Part shown: positions 18,626 through 27,270 of the stretch, piece after piece
Layout of the letters: the number at the start of each line of letters is the position of its first letter
Numbering within the stretch: the first letter of the stretch is position 1
Origin: Streptomyces caatingaensis
GTDB taxonomy: Bacteria; Actinomycetota; Actinomycetes; Streptomycetales; Streptomycetaceae
NCBI RefSeq assembly: GCF_001187435.1
Contig: NZ_LFXA01000017.1
Location: forward strand, 806,001-870,000
DNA length: 64,000 nucleotides
Direction of reading: 5' to 3'
The notes under the pieces: generated by a model
The model's input: the letters and a program-made list of their open reading frames with translations, nothing else
Databases searched by the model: none
What the model was told of the DNA's origin: nothing
Program-made: the position numbers and the translations under genes

Positions 18626-19288
18626 ATGCCGCCGACCCGTGTCACCGCCGCGGCCCTCGTCTTCGCCGCCGGCGCGTTCACCGGAACCTGGCTCCTGGAC
18701 ACCGGCGCCCGGGCCCCCGCGCCCCCGCCCCAGCCGTCCCCCTCCGAGGCGTTCGCCTCCCACGGGGCGCTCACCCCCCGCCACCGCGAGTCCCTGGTCC
18801 GCCCGCTGCCGCCCGCGACGCCCGTCCGCCTGCGCATCCCGCAGATACGCGTCGACGCCCCGCTGCTGGGTCTCCGGCTCCTCCCCGACGGGTCGTTGGC
18901 CACCCCGCCCGTCAACGACCGCCGTATCGCGGGCTGGTACGAGGCGGGCACGAAGCCGGGCGCCATCGGCACCGCCGTCGTGGCCGGCCACGTCGACACC
19001 CCCGACGGCCCGGCCGTCTTCTACAACCTCGGCGCCCTGAAGAAGGGCGACTCGGTCGAGGTCCTCCGCGTCGACGGCCGCACCGCCGTCTTCACCATCG
19101 ACGCCATCGAGGTCTACTCCCGCGCCGACTTCCCCTCCCGCAAGGTCTACGGGGCCTCCGGGCGGCCGGAGTTGAGACTCATCACCTGCGGCGGCGGCTT
19201 CTCGGAGGAACAGCACGCGTACCTGGGGAACGTGGTGGTCTACGCGCACCTGGCGAGGGTGGCGGGGCGGGAGGGCGCACGGGGGTGA
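18626..19288 (+). CDS. Class F sortase
   Basis: A 220-residue membrane-anchored transpeptidase. The start at 18626 follows GGAGGA by about 9 nt. An N-terminal hydrophobic anchor (VTAAALVFAAGAFTGTWLL) and Pro-rich stalk precede the sortase beta barrel. RLRIPQIRVDAPL opens the domain, VAGHVDTPDG carries the catalytic histidine and RLITCGGGF the catalytic cysteine. The conserved arginine is probably in the loop after GGF or RPELR. Class F sortases are common in Actinobacteria and their substrates are poorly known. The upstream gene (18001-18561) encodes a likely substrate or partner. Confidence 0.92.
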   Translation: MPPTRVTAAALVFAAGAFTGTWLLDTGARAPAPPPQPSPSEAFASHGALTPRHRESLVRPLPPATPVRLRIPQIRVDAPLLGLRLLPDGSLATPPVNDRRIAGWYEAGTKPGAIGTAVVAGHVDTPDGPAVFYNLGALKKGDSVEVLRVDGRTAVFTIDAIEVYSRADFPSRKVYGASGRPELRLITCGGGFSEEQHAYLGNVVVYAHLARVAGREGARG

Positions 19289-19337
19289 GGCCCCCGCGGA
19301 CCCGCAACCCGCCCGCCACGGCGCCGAGTCTGCCCCG

Positions 19338-21212
19338 TCAGGCGGGTGCCTGCGCCCGGGCCGACTCCGCCAGCACCTCCAGGATCCGCTCGCCGTACTT
19401 CGCCAGCTTGTTCTCGCCGACGCCGCCGACCGTGCCGAGGGCGTCGAGCGATTCCGGGCGCAGGGTGGCGATTTCGCGGAGGGTCGCGTCGTGGAAGACG
19501 ACGTAGGCGGGGACGCCCTGCTCCTTCGCCTGGGAGGCGCGCCAGGCGCGGAGGGCCTCGAAGAGGGGGACGGCGGCCTCCGGGAGGTCGGCGGGGGCGG
19601 CGGCGCGGGGCTTGCCGGGGGCCGAGCGGGCGCGCGAGGGCTTCTCCGGCTCGCGGCGCAGCAGGACGTCGCGGCGCCGGCCGAGGACCTCGCCGCTGGC
19701 CTCCGTCAGGACGAGCGTGCCGTACTCGCCCTCCACCGCCAGCAGGCCCAGGGCCAGCAACTGCCGTACGACGGCGCGCCATTCGGCGGCGCCGAGCTCG
19801 GTGCCGATGCCGAAGACGGTGAGCTGGTCGTGGTCGTGCTGGATGACCTTGGCGGTCCTCTTGCCGAGGAGGATGTCGATGATCTGGCCCGCGCCGAACT
19901 TCTGCCGCCGCTCGCGGGCGAGGCGGTAGACGGCGGAGAGGAACTTCTGGGCGGCGATGGTGCCGTCCCAGGTGACGGGCGGGGTGAGGCAGGTGTCGCA
20001 GTTGCCGCAGGGCTCGGGGAGGCGCTGGCCGAAGTAGGCGAGGAGGCGGGCGCGCCGGCACTCGACCGCCTCGCAGAGGGCGAGCATCGCGTCGAGGTGG
20101 GCGGTCAGCCGGCGGCGGTGCGCGTCGTCGCCCTCCGAGCCGTCGATCATCTTGCGCTGCTGGACGACGTCCTGGAGGCCGTAGGCCAGCCAGGCCGTGG
20201 ACGGCAGGCCGTCGCGCCCGGCGCGGCCGGTCTCCTGGTAGTAGCCCTCGACGGACTTGGGCAGGTCGAGGTGGGCGACGAAGCGGACGTCCGGCTTGTC
20301 GATGCCCATGCCGAAGGCGATCGTGGCGACCATCACCACGCCGTCCTCGCGGAGGAAGCGCGCCTGGTTGGCGGCGCGGACGCGGGCGTCGAGGCCCGCG
20401 TGGTAGGGGAGGGCCGCCACGCCGTGGGCGACGAGGAAGTCGGCGACGTCCTCGACGCTCTTGCGGGAGAGGCAGTAGACGACGCCCGCGTCCCCGGCGT
20501 GCTCGCCGTGGATCAGCTCCAGGAGCTGCTTCTTGGGGTCGTTCTTGGGGACGATCCGGTACTGGATGTTCGGCCGGTCGAAGCTGGCGACGAAGTGACG
20601 GGCGTCACCGAGCTGCAGCCGGGCGGCGATCTCCTTGCGGGTGGCCTCCGTCGCCGTCGCGGTCAGGGCGATGCGGGGGACGTCGGGCCAGCGCTCGTGC
20701 AGGGCGGACAGCGTCAGGTAGTCCGGGCGGAAGTCGTGGCCCCACTGGGCGACGCAGTGCGCCTCGTCGATGGCGAAGACGGAGACCTTGCCGCGGTCGA
20801 GCAGGCTCATGGTCGACTCCAGGCGCAGCCGCTCCGGCGCCAGATAGAGCACGTCCAGCTCGCCCGCGAGGAACTCGGCCTCGACCATGCGGCGCTCGTC
20901 CAGGTCCTGCGTGGAGTTGAGGAAGCCGGCCCGGACGCCGAGGGCGCGCAGGGCGTCCACCTGGTCCTGCATGAGCGCGATCAGGGGGGAGACGACCACG
21001 CCGACACCCGGTCTGACCAGGGCCGGGATCTGGTAGCACAGCGACTTGCCGCCGCCCGTGGGCATCAGGACGAGCGCGTCGCCGCCCGCGACGACGTGCT
21101 CGATGATCTCTTCCTGCTCCCCGCGGAACGCGTCGTAACCGAAGACGCGGCGCAGGACCCCCAGCGCCTCGCTGGACGCGCCGGGCTCGCTGTTCTCAGT
21201 GGGGTCGGCCAT
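19338..21212 (-). CDS. recQ: ATP-dependent DNA helicase RecQ
   Basis: A 624-residue 3'-5' helicase for recombination and fork repair. The order of motifs is complete: Walker A LMPTGGGKSLCYQIPAL, the DEAH-box helicase motif DEAHCVAQWGHDFRPDY, motif VI QETGRAGRDG, a zinc-binding set of cysteines (CEAVECRRARLL, then CGNCDTC), a winged helix, and a C-terminal HRDC domain (LRAWRASQAKEQGVPAYVVF). Its length matches bacterial RecQ. It starts 76 bp downstream of the stop of the restriction/TerD fusion gene and may share its transcript. The gene is convergent with the sortase gene. Confidence 0.95.
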   Translation of the reverse strand: MADPTENSEPGASSEALGVLRRVFGYDAFRGEQEEIIEHVVAGGDALVLMPTGGGKSLCYQIPALVRPGVGVVVSPLIALMQDQVDALRALGVRAGFLNSTQDLDERRMVEAEFLAGELDVLYLAPERLRLESTMSLLDRGKVSVFAIDEAHCVAQWGHDFRPDYLTLSALHERWPDVPRIALTATATEATRKEIAARLQLGDARHFVASFDRPNIQYRIVPKNDPKKQLLELIHGEHAGDAGVVYCLSRKSVEDVADFLVAHGVAALPYHAGLDARVRAANQARFLREDGVVMVATIAFGMGIDKPDVRFVAHLDLPKSVEGYYQETGRAGRDGLPSTAWLAYGLQDVVQQRKMIDGSEGDDAHRRRLTAHLDAMLALCEAVECRRARLLAYFGQRLPEPCGNCDTCLTPPVTWDGTIAAQKFLSAVYRLARERRQKFGAGQIIDILLGKRTAKVIQHDHDQLTVFGIGTELGAAEWRAVVRQLLALGLLAVEGEYGTLVLTEASGEVLGRRRDVLLRREPEKPSRARSAPGKPRAAAPADLPEAAVPLFEALRAWRASQAKEQGVPAYVVFHDATLREIATLRPESLDALGTVGGVGENKLAKYGERILEVLAESARAQAPA

Positions 21213-21288
21213 CTGGGCAGTGTACGAGGAACCGCGGATCCCGGCCGGGGCCTGTGGAAAACCCCGCGGCCGCAGGAGCGGGCCCGGC

Positions 21289-23343
21289 TCAGGCCACCTC
21301 TATCCCGTACTCCTGCACCAGCGCCTCCAGGCCCCCCGTGTACCCCTTGCCGCCCACCACGAAGTCCCAGTTCCCGCCGGAGCGCTTCCGGAAGGAGCCC
21401 AGGACCAGGGCCGTCTCGCCGGGCCGCCCGTCGGACACCTCCAGCCGCCCCAGCTCGGCCCCCGCCGCGTCCGCGAGCCGGATGCGGGCGTCGGTGAAGA
21501 GGGCGAGGTCGGCCTCCGGGTTGACCTCGGGGTCTATGGCCGCCGCCAGCACCAGCCGGTCCGCGGCCTCGGGCAGCGCGTCGAAGGCGACCCGCAGGGC
21601 GGCGCGGTCGCCGGAGCCGGCCGGCGGCTCGGCGGCGCTGACGGTGCCGTCGGGGGTGCGCGGGTTGTTGTAGAAGACGAAGTGGTCGTCGCTGAGGACG
21701 CGGGTGCCCCGGCAGACCAGGGCGCAGACGTCCAGCGCGACGCCCCCGGACCAGGACATGCCGAGGACGTTGTGCCCGCCGGGCTCCGCGGCCGGGCCGG
21801 CAGGGGCCGGGGACGGCCGCTCCCCGCCCGGCCCCAGCCGCCCCCGCAGCCCGTGCTGCGCCAGCAGCCCCACCAGCTCCTCGCCGGACACCAGGGTCAG
21901 CGGCTTGCCGTTGGCGAAGGCGTACGAGCCGGGGCCGAAGCGGGAGGTCGTGACGAGGACGCCCTTGTTCGCCCCGGCCCCCTGCACCGTCCCGTACAGG
22001 TCGCGCACCGCCGTCGGCGGGACGGTCTTGCGGTACCGCTTGACCTGCACGATGATCCGGCCGCCGCTGATCGGGTCGGGGTCGAGGGCCTCGACGTCCA
22101 CCCCGCCGTCGTTGGACCGGGTCGTCATCACGGCCCGCATGCCGCGCGCCCGGAACAGCTCGGCGACCAGCGCCTCGAAGGCGACCGGGTCCATCTCGAA
22201 CAGGTCCGGGTCGTCGTCCTCCCCGCCGCCGTGCGAGACGACGCCCCGGCCCACCTCGTCCGGCCGCCGCTCCGGCCGGACGGCCGTGCGCTGGTCCGGC
22301 CGGGCCGACAGCCGCCCGCCCAGCGCCTCCGTCAGGCACTCCGGCGCGCTCACCTGCTCCAGGTGCAGCCGCCCGAACGCGGCCCGGTCCACGGTCACCG
22401 CCGCGAGCACCAGCCGGGCCCGCCGCCCGGTCGCCGGATCGTGGTCGTCCACGAAGCCGTTGAGGACGACCGACTCCAGCGCCCCGTACTCGTCCGCCGC
22501 GAACAGCTCCCGCACCGCCAGCAGCACGCACTGCGCGAGCACGTCCCGGTACAGCGCCCGGCGCTGCGTCACCGGACGCGCCGTCTCCTTCTCCTGGTCG
22601 GCGGCCGGCATGTAGCGCACCGCCTTCACCTCCGGCACCACCGAGAACCCCGGCAGCTCCCAGTCCAGCACGAGCCGGCGGGCGCCCGGGTCGTAGGCCG
22701 CCGATATCTGGTGCGGGAACTCCTCCGGCCAGGCCGTCGACGCGTACAGCGCGGCCGAGAAGTACTCGACGACCGCGTCGGGATCACCGGCCCGCAGCGC
22801 CGCGACCAGCTCCTCGACCCCCGCGTTGTGCTGCCGCACCTGCGCGAGCCGGGCGGCCGCCCACTGGTCGTACTGCCGCCGGTACGCGGCCAGTTGACGC
22901 TGCCGCTGCGCCTCCGCCGCCTGTGCCGCGCGCAGGTCCGCCTCGTACTGCCCCCGCCGCCCGAAGCCGTACCGCCCCGGGTCCGGCATGAGCGTCGGCT
23001 GTCCCAGGTGCCCCGGGGCGAACGGCTCCAGCACCTCGGACTCCCGCATCCGCGCCGCCGAGAACCCCGGCGCCGCGCACCCCGCCCGCAACAGCCCCTC
23101 CAGCGCCGCGACCCGCGCCTCGATCTCCTCCGTCCGCCGCCGCGCCCCAGCCTCCCGCCCCTGCCGGTAGGCGGCCCGCCGCTCCCGGTCCAGCCGCGCC
23201 GCCTCCCGCGCCGCCTCCCGCTCCAGCCTCTCCCTCTCCCGCCGCTCCCGCTCCAGCTCCCGCTGTCTCAGCTCCTGCTGCCGGTACCGGTCGCGCTGCG
23301 CCTCGGCCCAGATGCCCATCAGACCGTTGGAGCGACGAGTCAT
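21289..23343 (-). CDS. Restriction-endonuclease-like / TerD fusion protein
   Basis: A 684-residue three-part protein starting at ATG 23343. Residues 1 to about 130 are a highly charged, Arg/Glu-rich coiled coil. A middle region includes segments such as LDWELPGFSVVPEVKAVRYMP. At about residues 390-520 there is an Mrr-like nuclease fold with FEALVAELFRARG, NDGGVDVEA and IVQVKRY, giving the D/E-x-K catalytic residues. The C-terminus is a TerD domain (MSWSGGVALDVCALVC, FVFYNNP, LVLGSFRKRSGGNWDFVVGG), known from tellurite and stress responses and calcium binding. A DNA-cutting domain joined to a TerD sensor suggests a stress- or phage-triggered nuclease; that role is inferred. Confidence 0.82.
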   Translation of the reverse strand: MTRRSNGLMGIWAEAQRDRYRQQELRQRELERERRERERLEREAAREAARLDRERRAAYRQGREAGARRRTEEIEARVAALEGLLRAGCAAPGFSAARMRESEVLEPFAPGHLGQPTLMPDPGRYGFGRRGQYEADLRAAQAAEAQRQRQLAAYRRQYDQWAAARLAQVRQHNAGVEELVAALRAGDPDAVVEYFSAALYASTAWPEEFPHQISAAYDPGARRLVLDWELPGFSVVPEVKAVRYMPAADQEKETARPVTQRRALYRDVLAQCVLLAVRELFAADEYGALESVVLNGFVDDHDPATGRRARLVLAAVTVDRAAFGRLHLEQVSAPECLTEALGGRLSARPDQRTAVRPERRPDEVGRGVVSHGGGEDDDPDLFEMDPVAFEALVAELFRARGMRAVMTTRSNDGGVDVEALDPDPISGGRIIVQVKRYRKTVPPTAVRDLYGTVQGAGANKGVLVTTSRFGPGSYAFANGKPLTLVSGEELVGLLAQHGLRGRLGPGGERPSPAPAGPAAEPGGHNVLGMSWSGGVALDVCALVCRGTRVLSDDHFVFYNNPRTPDGTVSAAEPPAGSGDRAALRVAFDALPEAADRLVLAAAIDPEVNPEADLALFTDARIRLADAAGAELGRLEVSDGRPGETALVLGSFRKRSGGNWDFVVGGKGYTGGLEALVQEYGIEVA

Positions 23344-23480
23344 GGCGGAATCAGCCCTCCCCCCGAGACTGCTTCCGTCCCGGAACCGCGTGACGTACTG
23401 GCTGCGTGACCAGCGGTGACCTGTCAACTTTAGTCGCCCGGACGGATCTTTCCCGGCCGGTCGTCAGGACGGCCCGACCG

Positions 23481-24692
23481 TCAGGACCCGAGCAGCACGG
23501 GAAGGGTGCGGACGCTGTTGCTGATGAAGGAGGGGAGGGGGGAGAGCGAGGCGGGGTCGGTGGCGAGGGAGAGGTGGGGGAAGCGGGCGAAGAGGGACGG
23601 GAGGGCGACCTCCGCCTCCTGGCGGGCCAGGGCGGCGCCCACGCAGAAGTGCGCGCCGTGGCCGAAGGTCAGGTGGCGGACCGGGGCGCGGCCGAGGTCG
23701 AAGTCGTCGGCCGTCGGGCCGTAGTGGGACGGGTCGCGGCCCGCCGCGGCGTACGAGGCGAGGATCGCGTCGCCGCGCCGGATCACCTCGCCGCCCAGCG
23801 GGATGTCCTCCGTCGCGTACCGCATGGGGAAGTGGCCGACCGGGGAGTCCCAGCGCAGGACCTCCTCGGTGACCGCGGACCAGGGGCGTTCGCCGGAGAC
23901 CGCGAGCGCGAGCTGGGCGGGGTGGGTGAGGAGGGCGCGGACCGCGTTGGTGACCAGGTTGAGGGTCGTGCCGTGGCCCGCCACCAGCATGAGGAGGAGG
24001 GTGCCGATCAGCTCCTCCTCGGAGAGGCGGTCGCCGTCCTCGCGGGCGGCGATCAGGTCGCTGGTGATGTCCTCACCGGGGCGCGCCCGCTTCTCCGCGA
24101 CGAGCCCGGCGAGCAGCGCGAGCATCCGGCGGCGGGTGGCGACGACCTCGTCGGGGCCGGTCGCGCTGCTGGTGAGGCTGGCGGACAGGGCGCGGAACTC
24201 GTCGTGGCGCGCGGGCGGGACGCCCAGCAGCGTGCCTATGGTGCGCATGGCGAGCGGATAGGCGTAGTGGAGGCGCAGGTCGACGGGTTCGGCGGACGGG
24301 TGCCCGGCGAGGCCGTCGAGGAGGGAGCGCACGGTCGCCTCCGTGTGCGGGCGCATGCAGGCGATGCGCCGGGGCGTGAAGGCCTGGGAGACCAGGGCCC
24401 GCAGTCTGCGGTGGTCGCCGCCGTCGGCCGTGATCATCCCCGCCGGGGCGACGAAGTTGACGAGCGGCCAGCCCTCGGGGACGCCGCCGGAGGCCAGCAG
24501 CTCCCAGTGGGCCGGGTCCTTGGCGACGCGCGGGTCGGTGAGCAGGTAGCGCAGGAGGTCGTGGCGGGTGACCGCCCAGGCCGGCACGCCGCCGGGGAGT
24601 TCGACGCGGACGACGGGGCCGCGGGCGCGCAACTCCCTTATCTCGCCGTGCAGATCGGAACCGGTGGCGTCCAGGCGGAACGGCGCGTTCAT
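23481..24692 (-). CDS. Cytochrome P450, last gene of the conservon
   Basis: A 403-residue P450 with all core motifs: I-helix oxygen-activation segment LVAGHGTT, the ExxR pair (TEEVLRWDSPVGHFPMRYA) and the haem-ligand loop FGHGAHFCVGAALAR. It starts at ATG 24692, sharing one base with the stop of the preceding P450, so the two are translationally coupled. P450 genes are known as extra members of some Streptomyces conservons (cvnE/cvnF), after the GTPase gene. Electrons would come from a ferredoxin encoded elsewhere, since none is present here. The substrate is unknown. Confidence 0.93.
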   Translation of the reverse strand: MNAPFRLDATGSDLHGEIRELRARGPVVRVELPGGVPAWAVTRHDLLRYLLTDPRVAKDPAHWELLASGGVPEGWPLVNFVAPAGMITADGGDHRRLRALVSQAFTPRRIACMRPHTEATVRSLLDGLAGHPSAEPVDLRLHYAYPLAMRTIGTLLGVPPARHDEFRALSASLTSSATGPDEVVATRRRMLALLAGLVAEKRARPGEDITSDLIAAREDGDRLSEEELIGTLLLMLVAGHGTTLNLVTNAVRALLTHPAQLALAVSGERPWSAVTEEVLRWDSPVGHFPMRYATEDIPLGGEVIRRGDAILASYAAAGRDPSHYGPTADDFDLGRAPVRHLTFGHGAHFCVGAALARQEAEVALPSLFARFPHLSLATDPASLSPLPSFISNSVRTLPVLLGS

Positions 24693-25924
24693 CAGTGACC
24701 TCCCACGGGGACCTCGGGGACCGGGGTGAACCGTACGGGCAGCGCCGTCAGCGCGCGAGCCCACGGCGACGGCCGGTACGCCAGCTCCCCGGCCGGCACG
24801 GCGAGCCGCAGGTCGGGCAGCCGGTGCAGGAGCGTCTCGACGGCCGTGTGCGCGATCAGCCGGCCCGGGTCGCGGGCCGGGCAGGTGTGCGGGCCCGCGC
24901 CGAAGGCGAGGTGGGAGCGGTTGCCCGGCACGATGTGCCCGTCCGGCGGGCGGACGGCCGGGTCGCGGTTGGCGGCCGCCAGCCCCAGCAGCAGGGCGTC
25001 GCCCTCGCGGATGTGCTGTCCGCCGAAGCGCAGGTCGCGGGTGGCGTAGCGGCCGGGGAAGTTCTGCACGGGCGCGTCCCGCCACAGCACCTCGTCCAGC
25101 GCCGCGTCCACCGTCAGCCGGCCGCCCGTGACGTGGCTGCGGAAACGGGCGTCCGTCAGCAGCAGCCGCACGGTCGCGGCCGTCCAGTTGGCGGCCGGGC
25201 CGTTGCCCGCGACGATGATGACGGCGAGGTGGTGCAGCACCTCCTCGGGCGACAGCCCCTCGGGGTGGGCCAGCAGCCAGGACGTGAGGTCCTCGCCGGG
25301 CCGCGCCTGCTTCGCCCGCACCAGCTCGGTGAGGATCCGCTGGAGGGCCGCGTTGCCGGCGGGCGCGTCCGGGCCGCTGTCCACCATCGCCTGGACGGCG
25401 CCGACGAGTTCGGGCGCCACGTCGTCCGGCAGGCCCAGCATGCGCGAGGCGGCCCACAGCGGCAGCTGCCGCGCGTAGTCGGCCACCAGGTCGGCCCGGC
25501 CGAGCGGGGCGACCGCGTCCAGCAGCATCCACGCGAGCTCGGCGACGCTGCGCCGCAGCGCGTGCTGGTCGAGGCGGGCGAAGCCGTCGCCCACCGCCCG
25601 GTGCAGCCGCCGGTGTTCGGCGCCGTCGGCGAAGAGGACGGTCGGGCGGTAGCCCATCATCGGCAGCAGCGGCGACCCGGGGCGCACCAGCCCCTCGCGC
25701 AGCGCCCGCCAGCGGCGCGAGTCGTGCGAGAAGCAGTCCTCGTTGCGGGTGACCTCCAGCACCTCGCGGTAGCCGAGCACCAGCCAGGCGGGCACGCCCG
25801 GTTCGAGCTCGACGGGCGCGACCGGGCCGTGCTCGCGGCGCAGCCGCTCGTAGAGGGCCTCCGTGTCGCCGGTGAGGACCGCTCCGTGCAGCGCCGTCGG
25901 GGACGCCGGGGACGCCGGCGTCAT
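24692..25924 (-). CDS. Cytochrome P450 with atypical I-helix
   Basis: A 410-residue P450-fold protein. The haem loop is present but variant: FGAGPHTCPARDPGR keeps the cysteine, while CxG is replaced by CPA. The I-helix reads AVIIVAGNGPAANWT instead of AGxxTT, so the usual acid/threonine pair for proton delivery is missing. EVLWRDAPVQNFPGRYATRD supplies the K-helix region, with EVLW in place of ExxR (the Arg is one residue on). These changes suggest an altered or regulatory role rather than ordinary monooxygenation. The start overlaps the cvnD stop as ATGA. Confidence 0.85.
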   Translation of the reverse strand: MTPASPASPTALHGAVLTGDTEALYERLRREHGPVAPVELEPGVPAWLVLGYREVLEVTRNEDCFSHDSRRWRALREGLVRPGSPLLPMMGYRPTVLFADGAEHRRLHRAVGDGFARLDQHALRRSVAELAWMLLDAVAPLGRADLVADYARQLPLWAASRMLGLPDDVAPELVGAVQAMVDSGPDAPAGNAALQRILTELVRAKQARPGEDLTSWLLAHPEGLSPEEVLHHLAVIIVAGNGPAANWTAATVRLLLTDARFRSHVTGGRLTVDAALDEVLWRDAPVQNFPGRYATRDLRFGGQHIREGDALLLGLAAANRDPAVRPPDGHIVPGNRSHLAFGAGPHTCPARDPGRLIAHTAVETLLHRLPDLRLAVPAGELAYRPSPWARALTALPVRFTPVPEVPVGGH

Positions 25925-26523
25925 GAGGCGGGCGCTTCCGGAGCGGCGGCCGTGGCGAGGAGGTGGTCGACCAGGGTGATGAGGGACGAGGCGCAGGACG
26001 AGCGGTCGCGGGCGTCGCAGAGCATCACCGGGGTGCCGGGCAACAGGTCGAGGGCCTCGCGCAGTTCCTCCGCCGGGTGCACCGGCGCGTCCGGGAACGC
26101 GTTGGCCGCGACGGCGAACGGCACGCCCAGCTCCTCCAGATGCCCCAGCACGTCGAAACTCGCCTCCAGCCGGCGCGTGTCGACGAGCGCCAGCGCGCCC
26201 AGCGCGCCGTGCGTCAGGTGCCGCCACATCGGGAAGAACCGGGGCTGGCCCGGGGTGCCGAACAGGTACAGCACGCGGCGCCTGTTGAGGGTGATCCGCC
26301 CGAAGTCCATCGCCACCGTGGTCGTGGACTTGCCGGGCAGCACGTCGTCCACGCCCTGCCCCGCCTGCGTCATCGTCTCCTCGGTCCGCAGCGGCGGGAT
26401 CTCGCTGAGCGAGCCGATGAAGGTGGTCTTGCCGACGCCGAGCGGGCCCGCGACCACTATCTTGACGGACGTGCGGACCGTGGAGGGCAGATAGCGGGCG
26501 CCGTCAGAGCTGACGGAGTCCAT
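25921..26523 (-). CDS. cvnD: Conservon GTPase CvnD
   Basis: A 200-residue small GTP-binding protein of the MglA/Arf-like type. The P-loop is GPLGVGKTT, the switch I region holds STTTVAMDFG and switch II FGTPGQPRF. The base-recognition motif, normally NKxD, is NAFPD. In conservons, CvnD forms a membrane complex with CvnA, CvnB and CvnC that resembles a G-protein-coupled sensory system and affects development or antibiotic output. The gene overlaps cvnC by 20 nt upstream and the P450 gene by 4 nt downstream. Confidence 0.93.
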   Translation of the reverse strand: MDSVSSDGARYLPSTVRTSVKIVVAGPLGVGKTTFIGSLSEIPPLRTEETMTQAGQGVDDVLPGKSTTTVAMDFGRITLNRRRVLYLFGTPGQPRFFPMWRHLTHGALGALALVDTRRLEASFDVLGHLEELGVPFAVAANAFPDAPVHPAEELREALDLLPGTPVMLCDARDRSSCASSLITLVDHLLATAAAPEAPAS

Positions 26524-26854
26524 CGAGTACCTCTTTCAGGAGCGAGGGGTCGTGCCGGTCGGCCGCGGTGATCGGGGGCCGGACGCGGACGAGGCCGGCG
26601 TCGAGCAGGTCGCCGAGGAGCACCTTGACCACGGTGACGGGCTGGCGCAGATGGGCGGCGACCTCCGCGACGGACAGCAACTGGACGCAGAGGTCCAGGA
26701 TTTCGGCGGCCTCGGGCGTCAGGTCCGCCGCGGGGTCCGCCGAGCGGTCCGCCGGCCGGCCGGCCGCGACCACCAGCGTCTCCAGCGCCAGGGAGTCGCG
26801 GGACGGGGCCGCGCGTCCGCCGGTGATCACGTACGGGCGTACGGGGCCGGTCAC
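26504..26854 (-). CDS. cvnC: Conservon DUF742 protein CvnC
   Basis: A 116-residue protein. The GTG at 26854 is used because it overlaps the cvnB stop as GTGA. It shows the DUF742 pattern: VRPYVITGGRA at the start, ILDLCVQLLSVAEVAAHLRQ in the middle (a winged-helix-like region), VTVVKVLLGDLLDAGLV and a final LLKEVLDGLRQL. It is one of the cytoplasmic members of the conservon complex. Confidence 0.93.
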   Translation of the reverse strand: MTGPVRPYVITGGRAAPSRDSLALETLVVAAGRPADRSADPAADLTPEAAEILDLCVQLLSVAEVAAHLRQPVTVVKVLLGDLLDAGLVRVRPPITAADRHDPSLLKEVLDGLRQL

Positions 26855-27270
26855 GGCGCGGGGGTGCCCGTGCGGTCGCCGGTGCCGCGGGGCGGGCTGC
26901 TGAGGTGGCTGCCGATGCGCACCACCAGGTGCTGCATCTCCCGCGCCACCAGGCCGGCGTCCACGTCCGCGGCCGTGGTGACGGCCAGCGAGGCGCCGGG
27001 GCCGGCGGCCACGAGGAACAGGAAGCCCCCGTCGAACTCCACCATCACCTGGCGCGGCGCGCTGTCCGCGCCCGCCAGCTGGGCGGCGGCCTCGTGGCCG
27101 AGCGAGAGGAGGCCGGAACAGATCGCCGACAGCCGGTCGGCCTCGTCGGCGGATATCCCGGGGGAAGCGGCGAGCTGCAGGCCGTCGCGGGAGACGACGA
27201 GCGCGTGCCGCACCGCGGGCACCCGCAGGACGTCGGCCAGCAGCCACTCCAGATTCCCGTTCGTACTCAA
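26851..27270 (-). CDS. cvnB: Conservon roadblock/LC7 protein CvnB
   Basis: A 139-residue Roadblock/LC7 protein, likely partner or regulator of the CvnD GTPase, as in MglB/MglA pairs. Typical segments are WLLADVLRVPAVRHALVVSR, DGLQLAASPGI, LSAICSGLLSLGHEAA and GFLFLVAAGPGASLAV. The best start is TTG 27270, overlapping the cvnA stop as TTGA; no ATG or GTG is available before the conserved region. Confidence 0.92.
   Translation of the reverse strand: MSTNGNLEWLLADVLRVPAVRHALVVSRDGLQLAASPGISADEADRLSAICSGLLSLGHEAAAQLAGADSAPRQVMVEFDGGFLFLVAAGPGASLAVTTAADVDAGLVAREMQHLVVRIGSHLSSPPRGTGDRTGTPAP

Noticed and set aside
15490..18999. A 1169-codon antisense frame over the carboxypeptidase, membrane protein and sortase region
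   Set aside because: It spans several clear genes on the other strand and has no recognisable protein pattern. Long stop-free frames are expected at this GC content.
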